DNA of 64,000 bases. Origin: DATHGT01 sp035317605. GTDB taxonomy: Bacteria; Methylomirabilota; Methylomirabilia; Rokubacteriales; CSP1-6. A program made the translations under genes and the position numbers. Below are positions 1 to 7,718 of this stretch, in pieces; within the stretch, counting starts at the first letter, position 1; each line of letters opens with the position of its first letter. The DNA lies in contig DATHGT010000093.1 in assembly GCA_035317605.1 (NCBI GenBank), positions 9,269 through 73,268 on the forward strand. The letters are read 5' to 3'. A model generated the notes under the pieces. The model searched no databases. It was not told where the DNA came from and was given only the letters and a program-made list of their open reading frames with translations.

Positions 1-739
1 GCCACAGCGCGTGATCGCCGGGAAAGCTCAGCCGCCGGAAGATGGGCTCGCCGTGAACGCGCGCGCCGATCAGTTCGGCCAGGCGCACCAGCTCCGCGAC
101 CGCGCCGGACCGCCCGACCCCGTCGCCCGCGATGATGATCGGCGACTTCGCGGCGCCGAGAATCTCCGCGGCGCGTTGAAGCGCCGCCGCGTCCGGCCGC
201 GTGAGCGACGCGAGCACCGGCGCCGCATCGCCCGCGTCGTCGACGACCTCCGACATGAGATTCATGGGAAGCGAGAGGAACACCGGGCCCGTGGGCGGCG
301 TCAGCGCGAGCTTGAGCGCGCGACGCAGGGCCGACGGCGCCTCCTCGGCGCGGCGGACTTCGTACGACCACTTGGTGAACTGTTCGGTGAGCTGGACGAG
401 ATCGCCCGCGAGGATGGGGTCGTGCATGAGGAAGCGCGTGTCCTGCTGGCCGGCGGTGACCAGCAGCGGGCTCTTCGACCGCGCCGCGTTGTGGAGGATC
501 GAGAGCCCGTTGGCCACGCCGGGCGCCACGTGGACGTTGACGACCCCCACCTGCCCCGACGCCTGCGCGTAGCCGTCGGCCGCCGCCACCGCCGTCGCCT
601 CCTGGAGCGCGACCACGTACTCGAGCCCCGAGTCGGGCAGCGCGTCGAGGAACGGCAGCTCGGTGGTGCCGGGATTGCCGAAGAGATGGCGGACGCCGCT
701 TCTCCGGAGAATCTCCATCAGGACCGCGGCGACTCGCAT
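1..739 (-). CDS. Thiamine-pyrophosphate-dependent decarboxylase, benzoylformate-decarboxylase-like (partial, 3' end off the window)
   Basis: The minus-strand frame is open from ATG at 739 to the left edge, giving 246 residues of the N-terminal PYR domain and the start of the central domain. Visible hallmarks are FGNPGTTELPFL near residue 20, ALQEAT with the TPP-activating glutamate, ADGYAQASG, a conserved histidine in VNVHVAPG, and TAGQQDTRF. This pattern is closest to benzoylformate decarboxylase rather than acetolactate synthase; the exact 2-oxoacid substrate cannot be told without the C-terminus. An in-frame TAG at 752-754, which ends the upstream selenoprotein, makes 739 the first possible ATG. 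Only 12 nt separate the two genes, so co-transcription is likely. Confidence 0.85.
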   Translation of the reverse strand, partial: MRVAAVLMEILRRSGVRHLFGNPGTTELPFLDALPDSGLEYVVALQEATAVAAADGYAQASGQVGVVNVHVAPGVANGLSILHNAARSKSPLLVTAGQQDTRFLMHDPILAGDLVQLTEQFTKWSYEVRRAEEAPSALRRALKLALTPPTGPVFLSLPMNLMSEVVDDAGDAAPVLASLTRPDAAALQRAAEILGAAKSPIIIAGDGVGRSGAVAELVRLAELIGARVHGEPIFRRLSFPGDHALW

Positions 740-751
740 GCGGGAGCGGCG

Positions 752-1141
752 CTACTTGGAAGGACGCTTGGCCATCACGTCACGCGTGACGTCCATGCAG
801 ACGTTTCAGGTGGCGGCGTGACTCGTGTACGTCACCTGGTCGCCCTTCTCGGCCTTGATGTAGCACAGGCGATTGTTGACGTGGCCGATGCGGACGCAGC
901 CGCACGGGCACTCGACGCCGGTGAACGCCTCGGGATTTTCGGTCGCGAACAGGTAGAGCATCGCGACTTCAGGGGTCGTCGCGAAGACGGGCATCTGGCC
1001 GCGGCGGACGGTCTGGACCTTGTCGCCGAACTCGTCGACCGCCACGGACTGTGCGCTCGCGCCCGAGCGAAACCACCAGAAGCCGCCCGCGCCCACGATC
1101 ACGAGCACGGCGAGCGCCGCGACGAGGAGCCGCGTCTTCAC
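752..1141 (-). CDS. CYCXC-type selenoprotein with an in-frame UGA (Sec112)
   Basis: The frame starts at ATG 1141, meets TGA at 806-808 and continues 17 codons to TAG at 752-754, giving 129 residues. It has an N-terminal membrane anchor (about residues 4-23), then a C78-P-C80-G-C82 cluster, C93, and the C-terminal motif SHAAT-U112-NVC115. In the CYCXC/PCYCGC family known to me the residue after the HAA segment is a cysteine spaced CxxC from a second cysteine. The UGA sits exactly there, and conserved-looking sequence continues past it. A stop-codon reading would remove the last cysteine pair. The product is probably an extracytoplasmic thiol/selenol protein; its substrate is unknown. The start overlaps the upstream gene by ATGA. 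The selA/selB/selC machinery is not in the window. Confidence 0.82.
777..792 (-). promoter_or_regulatory. Candidate bacterial SECIS hairpin
   Basis: A perfect 16-bp palindrome, ACGTCACGCGTGACGT, begins 13 nt downstream of the UGA in the mRNA. It can fold as a 6-bp stem (ACGUCA/UGACGU) with a CGCG loop. Bacterial SECIS upper hairpins lie roughly this far after the UGA, inside the coding sequence. An alternative 5-bp hairpin, ACGUC-UGCAUG-GACGU, lies right after the UGA. SelB binding cannot be judged from sequence alone. Confidence 0.45.
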
Positions 1142-1605
1142 GCCGGCCGCCTCAGCTCGTAGCGGCGCGCACCCAGGCGAAGCGTGCCCTGCTCGGTGCG
1201 CTCGTCGTACTCGCTGTGCCCGAGGAGCTGAAAGGTCGCCGCCCGGCTCAGCCGCGCCTCGAAGGCGCCGTCCTTCACCGCGCAGTAGGGCACGTCGCCC
1301 GGCCCGATCCGCAGCGTGGCGGGATCGATCACGGTCTCGGTGCCGTCGTTGAGGATCGCGTGCAGCCGATCGCCGCGCCGCTCGATCCGGGTCACCACCC
1401 AGGGCACGTCGTCGACGGTCACCGGGATGCGAACGCGGGTCTGGATGAAGTAGCCCTCGGCGTCGCGGCGGAGGTTGCCGCGCAGGTTGGCCAGCACGCC
1501 CTGATGCGTGATCTCCACGTCGTCGTCGTACCAGTTGCCGTCGACGTCGACGCGCAGCGTGGGCAGCGTCCAGCTCGGATCGATCGGGGTCTCGCCTGGG
1601 CTCAT
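1138..1605 (-). CDS. DUF1285 family protein
   Basis: 155 residues. The pattern matches DUF1285: an N-terminal strand with VDVDGNWYDDDVEITH, a central RIPVTVDDVPWVV segment, and a C-terminal stretch containing PYCAVKDGAFEARLSR followed by an aromatic-rich LGHSEYDE region. The molecular function of the family is not known to me; no catalytic motif, signal peptide or membrane segment is evident. It is coupled at both ends by 4-nt overlaps (ATGA): its start overlaps the stop of the Memo-like gene and its stop overlaps the selenoprotein start. It is therefore the middle member of a translationally coupled group. Confidence 0.72.
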   Translation of the reverse strand: MSPGETPIDPSWTLPTLRVDVDGNWYDDDVEITHQGVLANLRGNLRRDAEGYFIQTRVRIPVTVDDVPWVVTRIERRGDRLHAILNDGTETVIDPATLRIGPGDVPYCAVKDGAFEARLSRAATFQLLGHSEYDERTEQGTLRLGARRYELRRPA

Positions 1606-2834
1606 GGCTCGAACGTCATACTAGCAAACGTGACCACGCCCTCCGGGTCGGGCCACTGACCGTAGCGGTGCAGATCGCCGCGCGTGCGATCGAGGACGCG
1701 CAGGGTGGCGTAGATCGGCGAATAGCCGCAGATCCGGCGACGGTCGCCGTCGCGGGCGACCGCGTCGAAGAACGCGCGAGGCTCTCCGCTCTGCACGGCG
1801 CTCAGCATCTCCCGGTCCTCGCGCTCGATGGTCTGGAGCTCGACGGTGGAGACGGGCGCGGGATCGCCGAAGCGCGGGCCCATGTGGGCCAGATCCGCGC
1901 CCGCGATCACCACGACGCGACGCCCACTGGCGGCGATGGTCTCGCCGAGCGCGTCGAGGAAGCGCGGCACCCGCGGATCGTCCTCGGGTCCCCGCCGCTG
2001 GGCCAGCGCTTCATGGGCGAAGCTCGCCAGGATGGGCACGACCGTGAAGTCGCGCCGGGTCGCGTAGAGATAGCGGAGGAACACCGCCTGGAACTCGATC
2101 GAGTGCTCGCCGCGGTGGGCCAGCTCGGAGGCGAAGCAGTCCTGCCCGGCGCGCTTGCTCAGCGCGTCGACGAATTCGCGATCGACGGCGGCGGGGCCGA
2201 ACGGGGTCGCGTAGTCCTTGCGGGTCAGCGCGAAGGGGTCACGCATGCCCGCGTGACAGGTGCCGAGGATCACGAAGAGGTCGGCCTCGCAGCGCTCGGC
2301 CAGGCGTCGATAGGCCCAGGCATAGGCGGGGCCGCCCCGATGAAAGTCGATGTGGGGCGCGATCGCGCCGGTGATCGTGCCGTCGCCCCGGGTCGGCCAT
2401 TCGATCGGCCCCGGTCCGTCGGCGTGAGTGAAGAACCCGTCCATCGTCCGGCGAAGCTCGTCGGGCTCGGCCGCGTAGGCGCCTCCGGCATGCGACGCGG
2501 GACGGATCGGAGAGGCCAGGAACTCGCCGTCGACCGCGGCCCGTCGCTCGGCGAAACGCGGGCTCTCCATGAAGCCGTGCTCGTCGAGGCCCTCGACCAG
2601 CGCCTCGATCTGGGCGCGCGGCACGATCTCGCCGTGGCGGCGCATCAGCTCGGCCTGGATGTCGACGATCGAGTGATCGCCGTCGAAGAGCGCCACGATC
2701 TCCACCACCGCGCCCGGCAGCATGGCCATGGACGGCGCGTAGCCGGCGGGATCGCGAAGGGCGAGGAATCGCTCGCCCTCGTGGTCGATGGGGAACGCCT
2801 CGATCGGCCTCAGCCGCGGACGCTCGTCGCTCAC
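1602..2834 (-). CDS. AmmeMemoRadiSam system protein B (Memo family) with PqqD-like N-terminal domain
   Basis: 410 residues from GTG at 2834, which overlaps the stop of the M20 gene (GTGA). An upstream ATG in the same frame would extend far into that gene and was rejected. Residues 1 to about 90 look like a PqqD-type winged helix (VEIVALFDGDHSIVDIQ). The rest is a Memo domain, related to extradiol dioxygenases, with the metal-site motifs HIDFHRGG, GTCHAG, EHSIEFQ and DLAHMGPRFG. Memo proteins usually have about 260-300 residues, so the extra N-terminal domain is a fusion. The AMMECR1 and radical SAM partners that name this system are not in the neighbourhood. Biochemical role unresolved. Confidence 0.82.
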   Translation of the reverse strand: MSDERPRLRPIEAFPIDHEGERFLALRDPAGYAPSMAMLPGAVVEIVALFDGDHSIVDIQAELMRRHGEIVPRAQIEALVEGLDEHGFMESPRFAERRAAVDGEFLASPIRPASHAGGAYAAEPDELRRTMDGFFTHADGPGPIEWPTRGDGTITGAIAPHIDFHRGGPAYAWAYRRLAERCEADLFVILGTCHAGMRDPFALTRKDYATPFGPAAVDREFVDALSKRAGQDCFASELAHRGEHSIEFQAVFLRYLYATRRDFTVVPILASFAHEALAQRRGPEDDPRVPRFLDALGETIAASGRRVVVIAGADLAHMGPRFGDPAPVSTVELQTIEREDREMLSAVQSGEPRAFFDAVARDGDRRRICGYSPIYATLRVLDRTRGDLHRYGQWPDPEGVVTFASMTFEP

Positions 2835-4060
2835 ACCGCCTCGAGGTATCTCAGCGCCGAGGCCACGTAAATCTTCGCCGCATCGACGAGTTCGCCGATC
2901 TCGACGTATTCGTCGACCTGGTGTGGGATCAGCCGGTGGCCGGGGCCGCAGGTGACGATCGGGATGCCCAGGGTCTCGCGCAGGATCGTGCCGTCGGTCG
3001 ACCCGGGCACGCCGCCGAAGACGGCACGGCGCCCGGTGGACGCCTTCACCGCCCAGACCATCGAGCGGACCAGCGGCTCGTCGCGCCCCACCCGCGTGGC
3101 CGAGCGAAAGCCGTTGACGGGCTGCCATTCCACACGCACGCCGGGCACCGCGTCAGCCGCCGTCCGGCAGATGTCGTCGATCTCCGCGGCCACCGCGCTC
3201 GCGTCGGGTCCCGGGGTGAGTCGCACGTCGAGCACGACCTCGGCCGTGGCCGGGATCACGTTCGATTGCGGCACGCCGCCGAGCGGGCTCCTCACGATGG
3301 TCGGGGTCACCGTGGGAGGACGCAGGTAGCGGCTGCGCTCGCAGAGGCGCCGCAGCCGCCGCTCCAGTCGCGGCGCCTGGCCGAGCAGCGCGCCGACCGC
3401 GGCCAGCGGATTGGCGCCGGCCTCCGGCATCGCGCCGTGGGCCATGCGCCCGCGCAGGGTCACGCGCGCCCACACGACGCCACGTTGCTCGAGGCACAGC
3501 TCGTTCTGCTCCGGCTCGCAGACGATGGCCGCGGTCAGCTCGCGGGCCAGCGGCGTGGTCGCGAACCGGCGCACGCCGAGCATGTCGCCTTCCTCGTCGA
3601 CGAGGGCGCCGACCACCAGCCGGCCGGCCAGAGGCGCGCCGCTTCGCTTGATGGCCGCCGCCGCGATCATCGCCGCGGCCAGCCCGCCCTTCATGTCCGC
3701 GGTACCGCGGCCCCAGATCCGGCCGCCGTCGACGTCGCCGCCGAACGGGGGACGGGTCCACCCGGCGGGATCGCCCTCGGTCACCACGTCGGTGTGGCCC
3801 TCCAGCAACAGCGCGCGGCCCTTCCCCTCGCCGAGCCAGGCGACCACGTTGGGCCGGCCGGGGGCGGCGAGGTCGGTCTCGACCTCGAATCCTTCCTCGA
3901 GGAACCATCGGTGAACGTGGTCGGCCACCCCGGCCTCGGTGCCGTCGGGATCGCCGGGCTTGAACACGCTGGGGATGCGGACGAGGTCGCGGGTCAGCGC
4001 GACCAGCTCGTCTTCGTGGACCTGCGTGAGCGCGTCGCGGAGGCGTGCGCGGTCAGCCAC
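2831..4060 (-). CDS. M20 family metallopeptidase (ArgE/DapE/ACY1 type)
   Basis: 409 residues. Di-zinc amidohydrolase signatures are in the expected order: LLLEGHTDVV (metal His and catalytic Asp, about residue 90), WGRGTADMKGG (bridging Asp), DEEGDMLG (catalytic Glu pair), a VCEPEQ metal ligand, and a C-terminal GPGHRLIPHQVDEYV histidine. The lid/dimerisation domain lies between, around RGRMAHGAMPEAG. The substrate is an N-acylated amino acid or dipeptide, but succinyl-diaminopimelate or acetylornithine specificity cannot be assigned. The neighbouring arg cluster at 47-51 kb carries no argE, but distance prevents a firm link. The stop overlaps the Memo gene start. Confidence 0.85.
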   Translation of the reverse strand: MADRARLRDALTQVHEDELVALTRDLVRIPSVFKPGDPDGTEAGVADHVHRWFLEEGFEVETDLAAPGRPNVVAWLGEGKGRALLLEGHTDVVTEGDPAGWTRPPFGGDVDGGRIWGRGTADMKGGLAAAMIAAAAIKRSGAPLAGRLVVGALVDEEGDMLGVRRFATTPLARELTAAIVCEPEQNELCLEQRGVVWARVTLRGRMAHGAMPEAGANPLAAVGALLGQAPRLERRLRRLCERSRYLRPPTVTPTIVRSPLGGVPQSNVIPATAEVVLDVRLTPGPDASAVAAEIDDICRTAADAVPGVRVEWQPVNGFRSATRVGRDEPLVRSMVWAVKASTGRRAVFGGVPGSTDGTILRETLGIPIVTCGPGHRLIPHQVDEYVEIGELVDAAKIYVASALRYLEAV

Positions 4061-4069
4061 TCCGGGGAT

Positions 4070-4381
4070 CTATTCGTGCGGGAAGGACAGGATCACCGCG
4101 TCGAGTCGGATGACCCGAAACTCCTCGCTCGCGATGTAGAAGTAGTGCCCCTCGACTTCCTCGGCACTCTCCTCGAACGCCACCACGGTCTTGAGCCCGG
4201 GCATCTCACGGAACGCGTTGGCCCCCTCGTCGAACCCGTCCCCTCGCGCCACGACTTCGCCGTAGCGGATGGGCGAGCCCTTCGGGCAATGCACGCGCAC
4301 CACCTGGTCGTCCGCGGGACTTTCCGGAAGCAGCCGGACCAGGAGATTGATGCCGTAGACCTGGATGGGGATGTTCGTCAT
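4070..4381 (-). CDS. Small GroES-like (chaperonin-10-fold) protein, divergent
   Basis: 103 residues. The layout resembles GroES: an N-terminal strand INLLVRLLPES, then GEVVARGDGFDEG where GroES has a G-x-V-x-A-x-G-x-G turn, a central segment TVVAFEESAEEVEG, and a C-terminal YFYIASEEFRVIRLDAVILSF like the (Y)LIVREDDILAV end of GroES. No GroEL is visible nearby, and the mobile-loop sequence is not recognisable, so a chaperonin role is not claimed. An AGGAGG-like ribosome site lies just upstream of ATG 4381. It is separated by 9 nt from the M20 gene start and could head that operon. Confidence 0.5.
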   Translation of the reverse strand: MTNIPIQVYGINLLVRLLPESPADDQVVRVHCPKGSPIRYGEVVARGDGFDEGANAFREMPGLKTVVAFEESAEEVEGHYFYIASEEFRVIRLDAVILSFPHE

Positions 4382-4447
4382 CGGCCTCCTCGGCGGCGGA
4401 AGAATAAATTCACTATATCACTAAGCTCGGAGGGGGGCTTCGCCCGG

Positions 4448-4470
4448 CGCTCGAACCAGGTTCTCGAGCG
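4448..4470 (-). terminator. Stem-loop immediately after rmuC
   Basis: Directly after the rmuC stop codon the minus-strand transcript can form a 7-bp stem, CGCTCGA/TCGAGCG, with a 9-nt loop. A second small GGGC-GAA-GCCC hairpin follows at about 4436-4446. There is no U-tract, so intrinsic termination is only a possibility. Confidence 0.35.
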
Positions 4471-5847
4471 TCATTCCGGGGGCTCGACGCCGGGCAGCTC
4501 GGGCGCGGTGAGCGACCGTGGCAGGTTGTCGATCGGTTTCAGGGGCGCGATCTCGGTTCCGGCGGCGGCGCCGAGCTCGCGGAACCGGCGGGCCGAGGGC
4601 AGCACGCGATGCTCGAGCGAGCCGACCGCGTCGTTGAACGCGCCGGTGGCCCGGCCGAGGGCGACGCCCACCCGCTCGAGGTGCTCGGCGAACTTCTGGA
4701 TGCGATCGTGCAGCTCGCCGCCGAGCGTGCGCAGCCGCTCGGCGTTCTCGGCGACCTGCTCCTGCCGCCACCCGAACGCGATGGCGTGGAGGAGCGCGAT
4801 CAGCGTGGTCGGGGTGGCGATCACCACGCCCTTGGCCATGCCGTCCTCGATGAGCGCGGGATCGGCGTGGGCGGCGGCGGCCACGAACGACTCGCCGGGG
4901 ATGAACATCACCACGAACGCCGGGGCCTTCGCGAACTCCTCCCAGTATGCCTTCACCGACAGCGCGTTCATGTGGTGGCGCACCTGCTGGGCGTGACGGG
5001 CCAGCGCGGCCTGACGCTCGTCGTCGGTGGCCGCCGAGAGCCCGTCGAGATACGCGGCCAGCGGCACCTTGGCGTCGACGATGACCTCGCGGCCGTTGGG
5101 CAGCCGCACCAGCATGTCCGGCCGCAGCCGCCCGGAGTCGCCCTCGACCGTGACCTGCTCCAGGTAGTCGCAGTGCTCGGTCATCCCCGCCAGCTCGACC
5201 ACGCGATGGAGCGTGATCTCGCCCCAGCGGCCCCGCACCTGGGGCGCGCGCAGCGCGGTGACGAGATTGTTGGTCTCGCGCTGAAGCTCGGCGCTCCGCG
5301 AGGCCAGCATCTCCAGCTGCTTCTCCACGCTGCCGTAGGCGTGCTGACCCTTCGCCTCGAGCTGGCGGACCTCGTCTTCGTAGCGCCGGAGGGCCTCGGT
5401 GAGCGGCTTCACGAGCCCGTCCATCTCCCGCTGCCGCGGCTCCAGCTCGGCGGCCAGCGCCCGCTGGGCGAGCTGCAGGAACGCGGTGTTGCTCTCGCGG
5501 AGCGCGTCCGCGCTCAGCGCCTTGAAGGTGTCGCCGAGCCGGGCCTGCGCCTCGTCGAGCAAACGGCGCTGCTCGTCGAGGTTCTGGCGCGCGCCCTCCC
5601 ATCGCGTCTCCGCTTGCGCGTGCTGCGTCTGCATCGACGCGAGCGCGTCGCGCAGATCGGCCGCTTCGAGGTCACGCTGGGTGACTTGCTTGCGCAGCTC
5701 GTCGGTGGTGGCCTCGGCGGCGGCCAGCCGCGATTCGCGCGCCTGAGCGTCCCCCAGCAGACGCGCTCGCACGCGCGCGCTCGCCAGCAGCCAGGCGACG
5801 CCCCCGCCGATGACAACGCCCACGACCACGAAGACGATCTCAAGCAC
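4471..5847 (-). CDS. rmuC: DNA recombination protein RmuC homologue
   Basis: 458 residues from GTG 5847 (starting VLEIVFVVVGVVIGGG). This start gives an N-terminal membrane anchor, which the longer in-frame start would bury. A coiled coil follows from about residue 25 to 190. Then comes the RmuC nuclease-like core with the signatures VRGRWGEITLHRVVELAGM, RPDMLVRLPNGREVIVDAK and MFIPGE. RmuC limits inversions at short repeats and belongs to the PD-(D/E)XK-like superfamily. The start overlaps the last 8 nt of the TIGR02757 gene, so the two are probably co-expressed. Confidence 0.9.
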   Translation of the reverse strand: MLEIVFVVVGVVIGGGVAWLLASARVRARLLGDAQARESRLAAAEATTDELRKQVTQRDLEAADLRDALASMQTQHAQAETRWEGARQNLDEQRRLLDEAQARLGDTFKALSADALRESNTAFLQLAQRALAAELEPRQREMDGLVKPLTEALRRYEDEVRQLEAKGQHAYGSVEKQLEMLASRSAELQRETNNLVTALRAPQVRGRWGEITLHRVVELAGMTEHCDYLEQVTVEGDSGRLRPDMLVRLPNGREVIVDAKVPLAAYLDGLSAATDDERQAALARHAQQVRHHMNALSVKAYWEEFAKAPAFVVMFIPGESFVAAAAHADPALIEDGMAKGVVIATPTTLIALLHAIAFGWRQEQVAENAERLRTLGGELHDRIQKFAEHLERVGVALGRATGAFNDAVGSLEHRVLPSARRFRELGAAAGTEIAPLKPIDNLPRSLTAPELPGVEPPE

Positions 5848-6715
5848 GCCCGCGACCCCAGTGACGGCACACGACGCGGAGGCCGCAGGGCGGGCACACG
5901 ACGGGGTCGCGGCGGTCGCGACAGTCACCGGCCATGCGCGTGTGGCAGAGCGCGAAGTCGTATTTCACGGGGTCGGCAGGATCGAGCGTGGCCAGTCGCG
6001 CGGTGATCTCCTCGGCCATGCGCCAGTTGCGCGAGCGACGTCGCGTGAGCCCGATGGCCCGGCTCATGTTCTCGATGTGGGTGTCGACGGGGATCAGCAG
6101 CCGCGCCGGCGACACCGACGTCCACAGGCCGAAGTCCGGCGCCTCCCGGCGGATCATCCAGCGCAGGAACAGCTGCAGGCGCTTGCACGGCCCGCCCGTC
6201 GAGGGCAGCGGAAACAGATGGCGGTAGCCGCGCGAGATCTTGCCGCGCGGGAACACCTGATCGAGATCGGCCTCGAGAAACGTTCGCGCGAAGCGCTCGA
6301 GCGCAGGCCCGATGGGGCCACGCTCGTCGGGATCGCCGGCCACGAAGCACTTCTCCAGCGTGCCGTGACGCTCGAGGACCTGGCGCGCGGCCAGACAGAA
6401 CGCGACCACGTCGGGCGGGCGGTTGAAGCGATAGATGAACCCGTCGAAGGCGCGCCCGTGGCGGCGCAGATCGAAGTCGGCGACGAACGCCGCCGGCGAT
6501 GCGCCGATCACGCCGAAGATCCGCTCCAGCTCACGGCTGAAGAGATCGACGCGGCCGTAGGCGAGGCAGGCGGTCAACAGGGCGACGATCTCGCGGTCGC
6601 GCGGATCGGGGTAGCGGAGGGGAAACCGGATCGCATCGCGTTCGACCCGCCCGGCGTAGTCGAACTCGCGGTAGAGTCGCTCGAGCGGCTCTCGCAGCGC
6701 GGAGGCTCGTCTCAT
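5840..6715 (-). CDS. TIGR02757 (DUF2400) family protein
   Basis: About 291 residues from ATG 6715 (MRRASALREPLERL). The longer open frame reaches back across nadX on the other strand and was rejected. Family-typical segments are YPDPRDREIVALLTACLAYGRV, FDGFIYRFNRPPDVV, RLQLFLRWMIRREAPDFGLW and PVDTHIENMSRAIGLTRRRS. The last two resemble a helix-hairpin-helix DNA glycosylase fold. The C-terminus carries cysteines in VCPPCGLRVVC, compatible with an Fe-S or zinc site. DNA-repair involvement is inferred from fold resemblance and from the overlapping rmuC. Divergent from nadX with only 37 bp between the starts. Confidence 0.82.
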   Translation of the reverse strand: MRRASALREPLERLYREFDYAGRVERDAIRFPLRYPDPRDREIVALLTACLAYGRVDLFSRELERIFGVIGASPAAFVADFDLRRHGRAFDGFIYRFNRPPDVVAFCLAARQVLERHGTLEKCFVAGDPDERGPIGPALERFARTFLEADLDQVFPRGKISRGYRHLFPLPSTGGPCKRLQLFLRWMIRREAPDFGLWTSVSPARLLIPVDTHIENMSRAIGLTRRRSRNWRMAEEITARLATLDPADPVKYDFALCHTRMAGDCRDRRDPVVCPPCGLRVVCRHWGRGRA

Positions 6716-6752
6716 GCTCGCGCTCGCGCGCATGATATCATCCCGCTCCATC

Positions 6753-7562
6753 ATGCAGAAGACGCGAAACGTCGGTGTCGTCGGTCTCGGCGCGATCGGC
6801 CAGCAGGTGTGCCGCGCACTTGACGCGGGGATTCCCGGGCTGCGTCTCGCCGGCGGGCTGGCCCGTGATGTCGAGCGCGGCGGCCGGTTCCTGGCGACGC
6901 TCCGCTCGTCCCCGCCCCTGCTCCCGCTCGCCGAGCTCGTCGCCGCGTCGGACATCGTGGTGGAGGCGTCGACCCAGGCGCATCTCGAAGAGATCGCGCC
7001 GCGCGCGCTCGGGGCCGGACGCGACCTCGTGGTGCTCTCGTGCGGCGGGCTGCTCGGCCGCGCCGACTGGGTGAAGCTCGCCGAGGCCAACGGCTGCCGG
7101 ATCCTCGTCCCGTCCGGAGCGATCGCCGGACTCGATGGCGTCAAGGGCGCGCGGGTCGGCGAGGTCACCTCGGTCACCATGGAGACGCGCAAGCCGCCAC
7201 GGGGTCTGGCCGGCGCGCCGTTCATCGAGCAACAGCAGATCGACCTCGACGCGATCACGTCGGAGACGCTGATCTTCGAGGGGCCTGCCACCGAGGCGTG
7301 TCGGGCGTTCCCGGCCAACGTCAACGTGCTGGCCGCACTCTCGCTGGCCGGCATCGGCCCGGAGCGCACGCGGATCAAGATCTACGCGGTGCCCGGTCTC
7401 ACCCGCAACGTCCACCGCGTCACGATCCAGGGCGAGTTCGGCCGCCTCGCGGTGGAAATCGAGAACGTCCCCTCCGAGAACCCCCGCACCGGCAAGCTCT
7501 CGTACCTCTCGACCATCGCCCTGCTCAGAGACCTCGCCGCTCCGCTCCGCGTGGGCAGCTGA
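6753..7562 (+). CDS. nadX: Aspartate dehydrogenase (L-aspartate to iminoaspartate)
   Basis: 269 residues from ATG 6753 (MQKTRNVGVVGLGAIGQ). An in-frame ATG at 6732 is possible but adds a non-conserved leader. The N-terminus is a Rossmann fold with GLGAIG. The C-terminal part has the aspartate dehydrogenase signatures VPSGAIAGLDGVKGA, TRKPPRGL and FPANVNVLAALSLAG, ending in an EIENVPSENPRTGKLS strand. The enzyme makes iminoaspartate for quinolinate and NAD synthesis, or works in aspartate catabolism; no nadA or nadC is nearby to decide. It is a lone plus-strand gene divergent from the TIGR02757 gene. Confidence 0.88.
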   Translation: MQKTRNVGVVGLGAIGQQVCRALDAGIPGLRLAGGLARDVERGGRFLATLRSSPPLLPLAELVAASDIVVEASTQAHLEEIAPRALGAGRDLVVLSCGGLLGRADWVKLAEANGCRILVPSGAIAGLDGVKGARVGEVTSVTMETRKPPRGLAGAPFIEQQQIDLDAITSETLIFEGPATEACRAFPANVNVLAALSLAGIGPERTRIKIYAVPGLTRNVHRVTIQGEFGRLAVEIENVPSENPRTGKLSYLSTIALLRDLAAPLRVGS

Positions 7563-7718
7563 TCCTCCCGGTCGCGCGGGCCAAATGACCGCCAACCGCA
7601 TTACCGCGACAATATCGGTACATGTCCATCCGGGGCGCCTCCTCTGTCGGCTTGGTCGTTTGGCGACAACCAGCTTTGCAGAGTGCTCCCGGATGGACAA
7701 TCTCCTGAGACCTCACAC

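Noticed and set aside
806..808. TGA as the true end of the CYCXC protein or as a sequencing error
   Set aside because: The downstream 17 codons continue the family with the second cysteine at CxxC spacing, in the same frame and followed by a hairpin, which favours Sec; a plain stop would leave an unmatched C-terminus.
11..1162. 383-codon plus-strand open frame rich in Arg/Asp/His
   Set aside because: It lies antisense to the TPP enzyme and selenoprotein; its composition (RRR, HDH, low hydrophobicity) is that of a high-GC shadow frame.
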